NCBI GenBank assembly: GCA_025618425.1
Contig: CM046832.1
Coordinates: forward strand, 60,353,087-60,417,086
Direction of reading: 5' to 3'
DNA length: 64,000 nt
Origin: Heliocidaris tuberculata
Lineage: Eukaryota > Echinodermata > Echinoidea > Camarodonta > Echinometridae
Shown here: positions 35,748 through 47,520 of the stretch, in pieces
Position numbering within the stretch: the first letter of the stretch is position 1
How the letters are laid out: every line of letters begins with the position of its first letter
Notes under the pieces: generated by a model
Told to the model about the DNA's origin: nothing
Seen by the model: only the letters and a program-made list of their open reading frames with translations
Database searches by the model: none
Translations under genes and position numbers: made by a program

Positions 35748-37135
35748 TACACTGTACTGTGCACGCGTCAAAGCATTTATGTAGGAACATGCCTACTTCA
35801 TACTTCAATATTATTACTCTATCACATTTCAACTCTTCCACAGCCCACCTGTATAGTTGTACTTGTTCAACTCTAGTTATTATTATTGTTATCATCATCA
35901 TCATCATCATTATTGTCAAAATAGGCAGTTGGCATCAAGACAGGTTTCTTAATTAATGAATGGGGTTCTATGATAGGAAAGATTTCTTAAAAGAGAATTC
36001 TTGCTAGAAATTAACAGCACGATATGTAAATGATCAAAAAAGAGATATATTTATGGAAAACGTGCAGTCAATCCATAATACAGCAACATAGTGTATGTGC
36101 GTGTGTGCGTGTGTAGGGATGGGTGTACGTGTGTATACCATTTTCATATTCATCATATTTCATATGATAACTATATGCATATATAGTTATCATCTGTAAA
36201 TGAATGTTGTGTCTGGTCTTGCCTCATTAGCATAGCCTAACAATTGAAAAAGTGAGTTATCCAAATTTTGTGATTCAAAATTATTCATAACCTAATTTAT
36301 TCATTGACTTTGTCGATCAATATGAATCCAATCCTTTGAGACTGAAGATAATAACACTTATGTATACTGTCACAAGGCTTTTGGAGGTCTGTACTGGGAT
36401 ATCGGGGCAATATCTGGTCTTCAATGGCTGAATCTCCTTGAGGATGTTGTCTAGACATGCCTTCACCTGGTCTTCAGGGTATTCTTTGGATTTAAAGCAG
36501 ATTTTGTGTCTGAAGGTGGTGTAATATTATTATACACTTAATGATGACAAGACTATGATATTGATATTTGCAGTTAATTTCCCGTTTATTTTAATGGAAA
36601 ACAGTGCGCTTAAGACCTCTCCTTGAGCACTCCCTAGTTGGAATGTACTGCTTGAGGGAGTTCGCCCTCATTCTTTGGCTCTACTCAATCAGAGTGCTCA
36701 GGAAGAACATGTTCGTGATGTTCAAGTCAATTCATGACCCTGATGCAAGGTAGGTTACCACAAGTTACATTATGTAACCTTTGAGTACCACACACATCCC
36801 ATATATGCTTTCACTCATACGATGTCAATCTTCACATTTTTTATGCTATCCTTGGTGTAATAATTAGCGGAGTCATCTTTTCCTTGGGAAGGGGACTGTC
36901 AAATCAAATGTGCTGAACATTTCACAGGAATACCATACATTTATACACTTCCCCTTGCCCCCCCCCCCCACCCCCCCCCCCCCTCCCCCGGCTACGCCAC
37001 AAGGACCGTCGATGGAACCGACTACTTGAGCCCTTTGCACACAAGGGGTCTTTTCGATTGCGTTATTACCTGCGCTAATCAATCCTGTGAATGCCTATAT
37101 GCCATTATTATGTACAACGGGCATTATGCCCAACC

Positions 37136-37176
<41 letters not shown>

Positions 37177-37579
37177 CTACACAAAAAAAGAATGAGAATA
37201 CGAGGCGTCATTTGCAGACTTTAGGACCACGTCAGGAATTGTGCGGTAATTTGCGCGCCATCGCCATGAAAGAGTGATATCATTCAAAAAATCGATTGCA
37301 AAATGAACTGCGCAAACAATACTTTTCATAACCGGCGCATGTGTTAATCGCTTTCATAGGCTCGATTAGCACAGGTAATGACGTAATCGAAATGAGGCAT
37401 CGTGTGAGCCAGGCTTTAGTAGGAAACCATGAATACACAATCACTGACAATAGAGAGTGCAGAATGATAATCAAGAAAGGGGAGCACGGTTCACAAGAGG
37501 CGTTAGTTCACTAGCTTCGATCACTCCAATTATCGTTAAATTTATTATAGAATTAATGCTGCAGTACGCAGTGAACATT
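35748..37579. other. Mostly non-coding stretch
   Basis: Contents: (ATC)n near 35890, a 30 bp palindrome at 36164-36193, a C-run (36960-36984) ending GGCTACGCCAC as in a hAT end, and CA repeats (37139-37173). A minus-strand open segment at 36370-36490 encodes a fragment with YPEDQVKACLDNIL whose family I do not recognise. A plus-strand segment at 36640-36755 ends in a donor-like GTAGGT. Neither can be called a gene. Confidence 0.4.
36164..36193. repeat. 30 bp palindrome
   Basis: 13 bp arms ATGATAACTATAT and ATATAGTTATCAT around GCAT. Confidence 0.9.
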
Positions 37580-37789
37580 AGGTCCGATGATGGGGTTTGG
37601 GCGTGGTCCGATAGTACCCCACTTGACTATGAAAACTGGGTTACATCAGGCTACCTCTCTAACGAAAAAGATGGAACTTGCTCCTTCGTCAATGGAGGGA
37701 ATGACGAATTACCAGTGCCTCGTGGATGGCGTAATTGGGCTTGCGACGGGTTGAAATTGGAATTCATCTGCGTCAAACCTGCAAACTAA
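37580..37789 (+). CDS. C-type lectin-like domain, terminal exon (partial gene)
   Basis: The frame encodes the second half of a C-type lectin-like domain: GVWAWSDSTPLDYENW, then a Cys (DGTCSFV), then a RNWACDGLKLEFICVKP end, stopping at 37789. The WSDxTPLDYxNW motif, the W-x-C of the fourth strand and the FICxKP terminus are the usual landmarks of a CTLD. The EPN/QPD and WND calcium and sugar-binding motifs are not intact (WRNWAC replaces WND), so carbohydrate binding is doubtful. The exon probably starts after CATTAG at 37579. The N-terminal half of the domain, a signal peptide and other exons were not found upstream, so this is the last exon of a gene with distant exons, or an isolated pseudo-exon. 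Confidence 0.7.
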   Translation, partial: RSDDGVWAWSDSTPLDYENWVTSGYLSNEKDGTCSFVNGGNDELPVPRGWRNWACDGLKLEFICVKPAN

Positions 37790-38163
37790 ATTGAAATCTT
37801 TTTTTTTTTTTTTTTGCCCTCTCCATAATTCCCCCCCCCCAAAAAAAAAAAAAACCTGCATCGTGATTGTGACGATTCTCTTTATTGTCTTTCATTCTTA
37901 GCTCTCTATTGCGTATTCATGGTTTCCTACTTACTCTCACCAACTCAATGTTCTGGATTATCCTCCAAAAAGCAATGTTTATTCAAAACCACGACTGGTT
38001 TTGGGTACATCATTGTCATTCTAAGCTAGAGATCTGGGTTGGATTTCCATCAAACTCTCCCCGCCCCCATAGGGCGATAGTATGGATGAGCCTTGATTTA
38101 GATTATGCACACTTATTCTCTCACTTTCCTTGTACATAATATGTATGTATGTATATTACGAAT
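37790..38163. other. Non-coding stretch
   Basis: T-run (37799-37815) and C-run/A-run (37830-37854) immediately after the lectin exon. No AATAAA was seen close by. Confidence 0.5.
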
Positions 38164-38666
38164 AATATAGGATTTCCAGTGCATTTTAACACTTTTTCCA
38201 TTCAATTTCGTCCCCAAACTTCGTGATCCTGCACATCTCATGGTCAATTTTGTCTTTGGTCATTCATTTTCGAAACTGATTGCAAATTCGATCATTATAT
38301 TCTGCAGCGGATCGTTAGGTTTTAATTCGAATGAAATCTGATCTGACGCTAATGAATGGACAAATGTTGAAATTGGTTGCCCATTGACCACCTTGAATAA
38401 AAAATGACGAAATTAACTTTGACATTTCCGTATTCCAGGAATCTCAGGACGGAACTGAAGTGATGAAATTTAAAGGTATTTAGACCTGGCATTCAAGAGG
38501 GCGCTTTCAAAATGCATGCGCTGGCGGACATTGCAAGTTGCCCAATAGACCGGTTCTGTAATGTATACAAATTTATGCACACTTCTCTAAGCACCTAGTG
38601 ACGAGCTATTCCATTAACCTGCTTTTTATAAATGAGCCTCAATGCTTTGGGGGGGGGGGGATGTGA

Positions 38667-39294
38667 AGACAATTTTTATTTTCTCCATCCCTCACAAAGT
38701 CGCTCAGTGGGAGGGGGGGGGTTATCAGACATTTTGCTCTATGATTCTCTGACAAGCAAAAAAAAACCCAACAAAAAACAACAAAAGGTTTAAGTTCCAA
38801 AAGGTAGGTCTATATTTTTTTTTTTTGGGGGGGGGGGGGTCTCGCCCAGTCCTCCAAATGTCGCTCAGTTGGGGGGGGGGGGGGGGGGGGAGGGGGCAAA
38901 AAAAAAATCCCCCAGCGCTTCAAAAGTCGATCCGTGGGGAGGGGGTGTCACATTTTATGGGGTCCAGAATTGTCTGACAAGCAACAAAAAAAAACCAAAA
39001 AAAAACACTAGAGTACCTTTATAGAAAGAGTAACGACAACCTGTGATTTGAACGCCATTTTTGGGCCACTATTACGTAACATTTCTATTCAATTCCGACA
39101 ATTTTTATTTTCTCCAGCCCTCACAAAGTCGCTCAGTGGGGGGGGGGTTATCAGACATTTTGCTCTATGATTCTCTGACAAGCAAAAAAAAAAACACAAC
39201 ACAAAAAACAAAAGGTTTAAGTTCCAAAAGGTAGGTCCATTCCTTTTTTTTTTTTTTTTGTCTCGCCAGTCCTCCAAATGTCGCTCAGTTGGGG

Positions 39295-39325
<31 letters not shown>

Positions 39326-39500
39326 GGGCCAAATAAAAAATCCCCCAGCGCTTAAAAAGTCGATCCGTGGGGAGGGGGTGTCACATTTTATGGGGTCCAG
39401 AATTGTCTGACAAGCAAAAAAAACAAAAAATAAAAAATAAAGTACCTTTATAGAAAGAGTAACGACAACCTGTGACTATTACGTAACATTTCTATTCAAT
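38667..39500. repeat. 437 bp tandem duplication, G-run rich
   Basis: Units start at about 38667 and 39104 with TTTTTATTTTCTCCA and share CACAAAGTCGCTCAGT, GGTTTAAGTTCCAAAAGG, CCCCCAGCGCTT and GTAACGACAACCTGTGA blocks in the same order. Differences lie mainly in homopolymer length and in a short extra segment at 39043-39074 of the first unit. Confidence 0.9.
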
Positions 39501-39600
39501 TCCGATGAGCACCTGGGTGTTCTAAATAGAAAGAATTTGAACGCCATTTTGGGTCCAGAAAAGTCAGACGTCCATGTCGCTACTCTCTATATAATCATGG

Positions 39601-39875
39601 GCGTTGACAGGGGGGGTGCGGAGGGTGCGAACGCACCCCCCTCCAGACCAAAAAAAAAAAAAAAAAAGAAAAAAGGACTTTTTGGGGGGGGGGCGTCGCC
39701 GGGTGGGGGGTGTCTTTTGAAAAGGGCGACATGTTCTTATTGTGTAGTGTCGAACAGCTCATATCTGCGCCACCAGCACCACTGCCTGACATTGGAGTTG
39801 GTAATTTTTGTCTTTTTTTTTCCAAAAGGCACCCCCCCCCCTTGAAAAAAGCTGGTGACGGCACTGATATAAAGG
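39601..39875. mobile_element. Possible hAT-like remnant
   Basis: It contains a GGGTGCG/CGCACCC hairpin next to C-runs, a long A-run, G-runs and a right side ending GCTGGTGACGGCACTG. Only the right end looks like a genuine CAG-type terminus, so the boundaries are uncertain. Confidence 0.3.
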
Positions 39876-39890
39876 TACTCTTTATCGAAC

Positions 39891-40047
39891 CAGAGCCATC
39901 CATACACAGAGTTTGGCCAACTCGGTTTCAATTGAGCACAACAGGGCGTATATTCCTTTGTTACATGCTTGCCTAACAAAGCAACAGGCCGCCATATTGT
40001 AACCCACTGGAGCAGAGTTGGCCAAACTCTATGTATGGATGGCACTG
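39891..40047. mobile_element. hAT-type MITE with 32 bp TIRs
   Basis: A 157 bp non-coding element. The left TIR starts CAGAGCCATCCATACACAG; the right TIR, read inward, starts CAGTGCCATCCATACATAG. Both continue into GTTTGGCCAACTC. The flanking octamers TATCGAAC (39883-39890) and TACTGAAC (40048-40055) agree at 6 of 8 positions and probably are an aged hAT 8 bp target-site duplication. Confidence 0.8.
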
Positions 40048-40548
40048 TACTGAACCATCCAACAGCGCCCTCTTGAGTGCCGGGTCTAAATCATTTTAAT
40101 GAAAAAGTGTTAAAATGTACGGGAAAACCTATATATAGTTAAATGATCCAAAGTCTTCAGACGATATAACATTTTGATGGGAATAATCAGCTTTCACTTA
40201 TCACTTATTTTGATTATATATTTTCTCATTTTGCCTATAAATGATGTTTACATCACGATAACTATAGATTTTCTTAGTAATAAGCTCTTAACATGCTAAT
40301 TAAGTATTTAAGAATATCATATATTAAGCACGATATTTCGAAGCGTTCCTACTTTTTCATTTGTTTTGAACCAAGAAAGTGCTTGAATAATTTTCGTGTT
40401 GGAATTTAAAGATGATCCGTCGTAAAAGCTCGCTCGCGAGTAATGGCCATTTTTTTTTTTTCCAGTGTTTAATTTGCAAAACTACACAATTAGCTGTCAG
40501 AAAATGTCTCAGATTTTGTCATCAAAGCAGTAAATTGATTATGGTGAT

Positions 40549-40798
40549 GGTGGCGGTGGTGGTGATGATGATGATAATGATGATGATGATAATAATGATG
40601 ATGACGATAATAATGATGATGATGACGATAATTATGATGATGATGATGACGATGATGATGATGATGATGATGATAATGATAATGGCGATGATGATGATGA
40701 TGATGAAGATAATGATGATGATGATGATAATGATAATGATGTTGATGATGATAATGAAGATGATGATATAATGATATTGACGATGGCGATAATGATCT

Positions 40799-40837
<39 letters not shown>

Positions 40838-40862
40838 CTATGACGATTATGATAATGATAAC
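40549..40862. repeat. (GAT)n microsatellite, interrupted
   Basis: About 300 bp of GAT with GATAAT, GACGAT and GATGGC interruptions. The poly-Met and poly-Ile open frames are artefacts. Confidence 0.95.
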
Positions 40863-41687
40863 CATGTTAAATGATTACTTTAAGACGGTAACCGTTAAAG
40901 AAAAAATAAATAAAGCCCAATGGTGATGATTTTTCAAGCATCTCATCCGGCTTTTAAAGAGGTGCCCTACTGTGCTATCAGAAATATGTACAAAATGCAC
41001 GGCCAAAACAAAATGACAAATTGAATATAAATGACCATCGTGATGATAATATAGAACAAAAAATATATGAGCCCCGTGCTAAACTCTCCTTGGTTTTATG
41101 AATAATAATAGCAGGTTATTACAGAGGGGTTTTTTAAGGAATATCCTCCTCAGTTTTATATTTTAAATAAAAAATATTATTGTGTGTGCAGGAACACATG
41201 GGAGAGTTGTTTTACACATGTCATTGTAACATTACCGATTTGTATACTTGAAATTCTAACTATTCAATATTCACTGCTTTTTTCATTTTAATTTTAATTT
41301 TTTATTGATTATCCGATTTGGTTCAAACTTTAACAAAACTGTATTTTCTAATCATAACAATTTGATTATGATAGTATGCTGATCAAAATGGTGAGCAGAA
41401 ATGATGAAATACGATTATTCGGAACAGAACAGAACAAGTTTTGCATTTCCACTTCTTAAAATAAAACAGCCATACATTTCTGACTAAATTTTCATTTCTA
41501 CCGTTTACATGTTGGGTTTGGTTTTTTTTAATGCAAACACAAAAACGAAAATTAACAAAAAATTCTCATTTCTCTCACAGATTTCACCGGCCTGCCGTGA
41601 CTCTACCGGCGGGTAGTAATCGATATTTCTTGAAGATGTCGGTAAAATCGAGAAAAACTCCGGCTGCGTCAGTTTTTCCTGCTATAG

Positions 41688-41990
41688 TCTGCAAGCACAC
41701 GCCCTAGTTTGACACTTTTTTAGAAAAGCATTGTGTCTTGATCGAATCGTAATCTAACTACCTAGTCTGCAAGCACAAACCCTAATTTGACACTTTATCA
41801 GAAAATCATTTTTGTCTTGGGAGCAGCTATAGTACATGGCCTATGGTAGTCTTATAGTGCAGACACTCTTTTACGACTGACTAGGGTTTGTGTCTGCAAA
41901 CTATACTAGCTACCTACTGGTCGTGCCAACAGCTACAGAACAAGGCCTATGGCAGTCTTACATTACAGACACTGTGTTACGACCACTTCG
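41688..41990. repeat. Mixed direct and inverted local repeats
   Basis: AGTCTGCAAGCACA...TTTGACACTTT is repeated at 41688 and 41764. GGCCTATGG(T/C)AGTCTTA...CAGACACT is repeated at 41838 and 41945. The segment at 41880-41905 (CTAGGGTTTGTGTCTGCA) is the inverse of the first unit. Confidence 0.7.
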
Positions 41991-42455
41991 ACGCATGTTA
42001 GACTGAAATATGAGATGACATTTCCAGGAAATCTGGGAGCAATTACGTTTTCTTATCAAGTTGAGATACTGTATAATTATGGACAGTGAAATGGATAGTT
42101 TAAATCACGGAAAATTATAGTTGTATGGGGGGATGAGAGAGAACTTATTCGACGTAACTGGCATGTGAGCATGTGAGCCCCAGGAAATTTTGAATAACAG
42201 TTGTCCAGCTGTTAATTCCCTTTTTTTCATATTATAAAGACTCACTGCTACTTAATCAAAAATAAAGTGTTACAGCCTCTATTTTTATAGGGGGAGGGGA
42301 TGGGATGTAGTGGCCCTGTCTTATGCTGATTAAGCATAATAATACGTAGGCCCCCAATAACTATTACCCTCTTCTTTTGTGTCTTTTGGTGACTGTTTTC
42401 ATCCCTTTGATTGTATGGTATCATTCTCAATGTCGCAAGCATAACGCTTTCGAGA

Positions 42456-42512
42456 CCCACTGACATTCTCCTTGCCCACTGACATTCTCCTTGCCCACTG
42501 ACATTCTCCTTG
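42456..42512. repeat. 19 bp x 3 tandem repeat
   Basis: Three identical CCCACTGACATTCTCCTTG units. A separate GTCATCGGTTATGCGGTAAA duplication follows at 42585-42650. Confidence 0.95.
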
Positions 42513-43488
42513 CATATAGGGGTAGGTCATCAGTTAGTGTTACTATAACAAGTCCTCGGTTGTATAGCAAAATTTCAGACGGGTCATCGGTTATGCGGTA
42601 AAATTCTATACACACAGGTCATCGGTTATGCGGTAAAATTCTAGGTTGTAAAAAATGTCATCGGTTAGTATGCGTGCACATGTATGTGGGTGTGTGTGTG
42701 GGTGTGTGTGTGTGCGCGTGTTTGGCTAGGAGAGGGGGTCGGCCCTATTTTAACTTGGACCCATTTCACACTATTTCCATAATGTCTCCGACTCCCCGTA
42801 TAAAGATTTGCAAGCCCGAGGGTTTTCCCTAAATAGCTCAGGTACGTAACTCCTCAGTAATAACACGGATAGCACTTTGCGCACTCTTCTATATTGGAAA
42901 ATCATGAAATCGCCATGGGAGTTAATAGATTGAATTTTAATAATTCAGTCAAATCGCAGCCAATCTGTCAGATAATTACATGGAAGTCAGAGTAGTCGTA
43001 TTATCTCGTATACATTATTCATTTCTTTTGCGTTAATATCTCAGTCTCCTGTCGCCTTGCACAACTCATCAGTGATTTGCATGTCTTCTACCCGTGCTAG
43101 TGTTGCACTACACGCCCATCGAGAGTATGTTTACCGTTGGGAATAGCCTAGTTTTATTTTATACAGTACTTGTTTTAATCGACCAAAGTGTACAAATTAG
43201 TTCTTATTTTAAGATATCATCACAGTATTTGATTATGTGAACGTGGTAGTATTTTTAATATGATCACAGGTAACTGGAATTCCAGTCATGGGTGGTCAGG
43301 TTCAGTTGAACGCTAATACCCAGTCACACCAACTAGACCGACAACAGATCGACAATAGACGGAACAAAAATTTTTTCGAATGGAGTTTGCGAGGTGAACA
43401 CGTGCATCGGTGGCTCTCTCTCTCTTCCCCCTATAGCGGTATTGTAACTCGGCCGCGCCCGGGCCGCGCCCAGCAGCAATTAATCAAA

Positions 43489-44354
43489 ATGTATAACACC
43501 GCAAAATCTACGAGTGGCTCGGTGGAAAGAAAAATAGTCAGCAAGCTAAGAGACAGCGGCCGAGTACACCAACTAGCCCAGAACTTGATCTGATACCAGC
43601 TATTAGAAGTATGATGGATATGCAACTGGAAAAAATAAGTGAGAGATTCTCTAGTTTTGAAGTGAACATGAAAGAACAGATTAGTCAATTTGAGGCCACA
43701 TTTAGCGACATCAAGGAAGCGCTATCATTCCAAGGAAAAGAAACTGAAGAAGTAAAAATGAAGGTAACACTTTTGGAAAGGAACATCATGGAAAAAGAAA
43801 TTGAGCTTCAGAAAGAAATAGACAGACTTGCAGTGTATGTGGCCCGTGAAAACATCGTGTTTTTCGGTATTCCAGAGAAAGGAGAAGAAGAAGACGTGAG
43901 AGAAGTGCTTCTTGAATTTTACATCAATAGCATGAAATTGTCACCGGATGAAGCTAGTCATATCGAATATCAGCGTGTTCATAGAGTTCCTGCTAAGTCT
44001 AAGCCACGCCCCATTAAGGCACGCCTGGTGCGATATCAAGACAAAGAGAGGATCATTCGGAATGCGCGGAATCTGAAGAGTACGCGAATGTACGTAACGG
44101 AGGATTATCCACTACGAATTCGCAAGCAACGGGAAGCACAAATGCCCGCCCTGAAAGCCGCCAGGAGAGCTGGAAAGCTAGCATATTTTTCACGGAGTGA
44201 ACCATCTAAGTTATATATCGACAGAGTATGGATGCCTCAAGCTAATCAAGCGAATTTTGTACAGAGCCTCGAGGAAGGAGCAACAGCCCGCGCAGAAGCT
44301 GCTAGGGCTGAGTCTAGCACCCAGGTTGTAAGAGTTTCATCTATGGAGCAGTGA
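43489..44354 (+). CDS. LINE ORF1 RNA-binding protein (L1 ORF1p-like), frameshifted near the N-terminus
   Basis: Probably a nucleic-acid-binding chaperone of the LINE ribonucleoprotein. From the in-frame ATG at 43611 the product has 247 residues. It starts with a heptad-rich coiled coil (about 1-78), then an RRM-like domain opening RENIVFFGIPE (79-89) and including IEYQRVHRVP and KARLVRY. A C-terminal domain follows with YVTEDYP (161-167), a basic stretch, and YFSRSEPSKLYID. The translation upstream of 43611 in the same frame continues with a Pro/Ser-rich linker back to about 43530. The likely true start, MYNTAKS at 43489, lies in the neighbouring frame. The two frames meet at the A5 run near 43530-43536, consistent with a single-base deletion or a sequencing error. 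Confidence 0.75.
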
Positions 44355-44419
44355 AATATCATTTGGAAGTAGAAATTGGCAATCTAAAAATATTGTTTAA
44401 TAATAGCGTGTCCATATAG

Positions 44420-44812
44420 TCGTCTGCTAATCAAAGACACGCCCCTTTTAGGCACGTGTGGTATGATATAAATACAAAGAAAGTATCCTTCGGAATGTGC
44501 GAATTATACGCGTAGGTACAACAGAGGATTATCAAGCACTACGAGCTCACAAGCGACATGAAACGCATAGTTAAGCTCTGAAAAAGTGGTCAGGAGAGCT
44601 GGAAAGCTAGCCCATTTCTTATGAAACAAACCATTCTTATTTATGAAATATGGATGCATCAAGCGATTCAAGAAAACTGTATGTAGAGCGTGATTTGAGA
44701 AAAGGAAGGAGCAACAACCAACGCAGAAGCTGCTGAGTGCAACAACCATGTTGTAAGGGTATTTTTCATCGTCATCAGTGGTAGCAGAAATTGGTAATGT
44801 CAGAATACAGTC
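44420..44812 (+). pseudogene. Decayed tandem duplicate of the ORF1 3' half
   Basis: Starting about 65 bp after the ORF1 stop, this segment aligns with 44000-44385. It shares AGAGGATTATC, GCCAGGAGAGCTGGAAAGCTAG-like, AGGAAGGAGCAACA, CGCAGAAGCTGCT and GTAGAAATTGG-like blocks in order, at an offset of about 420-430 bp. It is full of stops and frameshifts and is older than the neighbouring intact ORFs. Confidence 0.8.
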
Positions 44813-45079
44813 TATGAACTTCATTTTGATCATATCCAGAATAAGAATGATTTGAATAGATAAGATTTAAGGAGAAAGAGGAAGAGAAAAAGGAAAATCA
44901 AGGAAACAAGATACCGACAAAATAGAAAGCTGAATAAGATGGACAATCTGTTGTGTTGTATTTTTATTTCTACTTTTCGTGACATGTTACTTCATAACTC
45001 CGACACAAAAGAATGAAGGCTGAAAGGAGCGATGCTTTTTAAGAATTTTAGATCTCATTCATGTGGCTTGCAGTTGGAA

Positions 45080-47042
45080 TCAATATAAATTGTGTTATAG
45101 AGTACATGTATATTAATGCAACTCCATTTAATGAGTATTACTCTGATAGAATTTGATTTGATAGATCCACTGTTGGTGATGCTACACAAAATACAAATCA
45201 ATAAGATCCATCGGGTCAGAAGGATGAATAACATGGCTCATAATCATATATGTATATGTATTTTGCATCGGATGATGTTAAATTAGAAATATAATACTGT
45301 AAATATTTCAGGGATTAATTGTCTTAAGGCAAAGCCTTATGTCAATGAAGTATTGTTTGTGGTTGGCAGCACTTGGTTTTACTAGACTGTTTGAAAGGGG
45401 GGGGGGGGAAAGAAGGGAAAAGAGAAAAAAGAAGAGAGGAGGAAAGGTGAAAAGAAAGCACAAAGGCAGGGTTAATAGAAATAGTCAATTTTGACAACTC
45501 ATATAATCTGTCCTTATAATTACGAATGACTTAGAATGAATTCTCAACTTTTGCCTGGATATTGTAGTGTCACATTTCTATACAAATTCGTCTTGATTCA
45601 GGTATACGAGATGTTTATGGATAAATTGTGAAATCTATATCTTGAACATAAGTTCTCTCTCTCTCTCTCTCAATCTGATTATTTTTGAAAAATTGCAAAC
45701 TCAGCCAACTCATTGCAGTGTGGTAAAGTGAAGTATGATCTGCACTTGCTCTTTTGTTGTAGCTTAAGAATGGAAAGTATTGACAAGTTCGGAAGTGGTA
45801 TTTGTACATTGCAAAGAGTTGTGGGAGGTTTGTCGTTGGCTGAGGGTAGGGAGTGAGAGGGAGAGGGGGAGAGAGAGGGAATGAGGTCAGGCCGTAAAAG
45901 CTTCGCTTTTAAAGGTATATAAAGGAAGGGGGAAAATAGAAAGTTTTTTTTTCTTTCTTTTCTTCTTCTTTCTTTCTTTAAGGTTTTTTTGGGGGGGGCA
46001 TCTATATTGAGAAGATATATTCCCCCTTGCTTGCATAAAAGTCAGCAGAAAAGAAGGAAAAGAAATTGCACTGTCATGGTGTCAGTATTGCTTCGAGTTG
46101 CTTTGAATTGTGTAATAGAGTACATGTATATTAATGCAACCCTATTTAATAGAATTTCTCTGATAGAATTTGACTTGTTGAACCCACAGTAAGTGATGGC
46201 CGTGGAACAGATGTTTTCTGTTGTTGTTTTTTTTTTTGTATATATATAGCTGCTGCACAAAATACATATCAATAAGATCCATCATGTCAGAAGGATGAAT
46301 TACATGGCTCATAATCATACATGTATATATATATATAGATATACATGTATTTTGCATCGGATAATGTTAAATTAGAAATATAATATTGTCACTATTTCAG
46401 GGATTAATTGTCTTAAGGCAAAGCTTTATGTCAATGAAGCATTGTTTGTGGTTGGCAGCACTTGGGTTTACTGGACTGTTTGAAAAGGAAAAAAAAAAAG
46501 ACAAAAGAGAAGAGGAAAGGAAAAAGCAAAAGAAATCACAAAGGCAGAGTTAATAGATATAATCAATTTTGACAATTCATAATCTGGAAAAGAACAATAA
46601 AAAAAAAAAAGGACGATAAAAAGACCTTGATCACTACTACTATTATAAAGTTAGAAATATGTCTCAAATATAGTTTGATTTTATTTTTTCCCTTTTTAAT
46701 CATAAGAAAAAATTAATAATGAAAGGTTGATTTTATACGAAGCAAACTGCTTGACGTTGGAAAGGAAAAAAAAAAGTTCTTCACATATTTTGAAATTGTG
46801 AATTAATAGTTCTAATAAGATCAAGTGGGCCAGTTAAAGAATTTGTTGGGCATCCTTAGGAAATTAAGGATGTCTTAGAATGAATTTTTAATTTTTGCCT
46901 GGACAGAAGAGTGTCACAATTCTATACTAATTCTTACTGATTCAGGTATACAAGATGTTTATGGTTAAAATTTGGAATCTATATCTTGTACATAAGGTAG
47001 ATTCTATTGTCGTGTCTCTCTCTCTCTCTCTCTCTTTCAATC

Positions 47043-47090
<48 letters not shown>

Positions 47091-47520
47091 GTGAAAATAG
47101 CAAACTCAACCAACTCATTGCAGTGTGGTAATGTGAAGTATAATCTGCACCTGCTCTTTTGTTGCAGCTTAGAATGGAAAGTATTGACAAGTTCGGAAGT
47201 GGCATTTTGTACATGTAAATCGCCGCAGGAGTTGTGGAAGTTTTGTCGTTGGCTGAGGGTAGGGAGGGAGAGGGAGAGATGGAATAAGGTCAGGCCACAC
47301 TTAAAATAATGTACATGCATGGGCATTTGAAAGTGAAGCTTGTAAAGGTATGTAGAAGAAGGAGAAAAATGGAAGGATTTTTTTTTTTTTTTTTTTTTTT
47401 TTTATGATGGGGCATCTATATTGAAAAGATATCTCCCCCCTTGCTTGAAAGTCAGCAGAAAAGAATGAAAAGAAATTACATTGTCATGATTGTGTGGTCA
47501 GTATTGCTTCGAGTTGCTTT
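45080..47520 (+). repeat. Tandem duplication (1.1-1.4 kb units) inside the LINE spacer
   Basis: Unit 1 (about 45080-46100) and unit 2 (about 46100-47520) share, in order, AGAGTACATGTATATTAATG, TTTGCATCGGAT, GGATTAATTGTCTTAAGGC, GATTCAGGTATAC, CAACTCATTGCAGTGTGGTA, TTGACAAGTTCGGAAGTGG, GTCGTTGGCTGAGGGTAGGG and AGTCAGCAGAAAAGAA blocks. The offset grows from about 1090 to 1416 bp because unit 2 carries an extra ~250 bp near 46570-46860 and longer homopolymers. No ORF is present. The role could be an internal promoter for ORF2 or simply an accumulated rearrangement. Confidence 0.85.

Larger units (their letters stand above)
38164..40136. mobile_element. Composite transposon with ~35 bp imperfect TIRs
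   Basis: The left end (38164-38200) and the right end (40103-40136) are inverted repeats built on CATTTTAACACTTTTTC preceded by a TATAGG(A/T)TTTCC word. A second inverted pair of about 28 bp, containing CAAGAGGGCGCT and its complement, lies at 38477-38506 and 40063-40092. In the right arm the two blocks are adjacent. In the left arm they are about 270 bp apart, so the left arm has gained sequence. Inside are a 437 bp tandem duplication, a possible hAT-like remnant and a hAT MITE. No transposase ORF is present. Confidence 0.6.
40137..43488. other. Non-coding stretch with small repeats
   Basis: Besides the listed (GAT)n tract, the 41.7-42.0 kb repeats and the 19 bp triplet repeat, I see nothing coding. 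The open frame 43288-43593 overlaps the start of the LINE ORF1 and its upstream part has no recognisable content. Confidence 0.5.

Noticed and set aside
34931..35755. 8 bp target-site duplication for the hAT element
   Set aside because: The candidate octamers TAATACAC and TACACTGT share only a shifted TACAC, which is not convincing.
40412..40865. Met/Ile-rich open frames
   Set aside because: Translations of the GAT microsatellite.
43288..43488. N-terminal extension of LINE ORF1 upstream of MYNTAKS
   Set aside because: The frame is open but composition is not protein-like; it is probably 5' UTR or flank.
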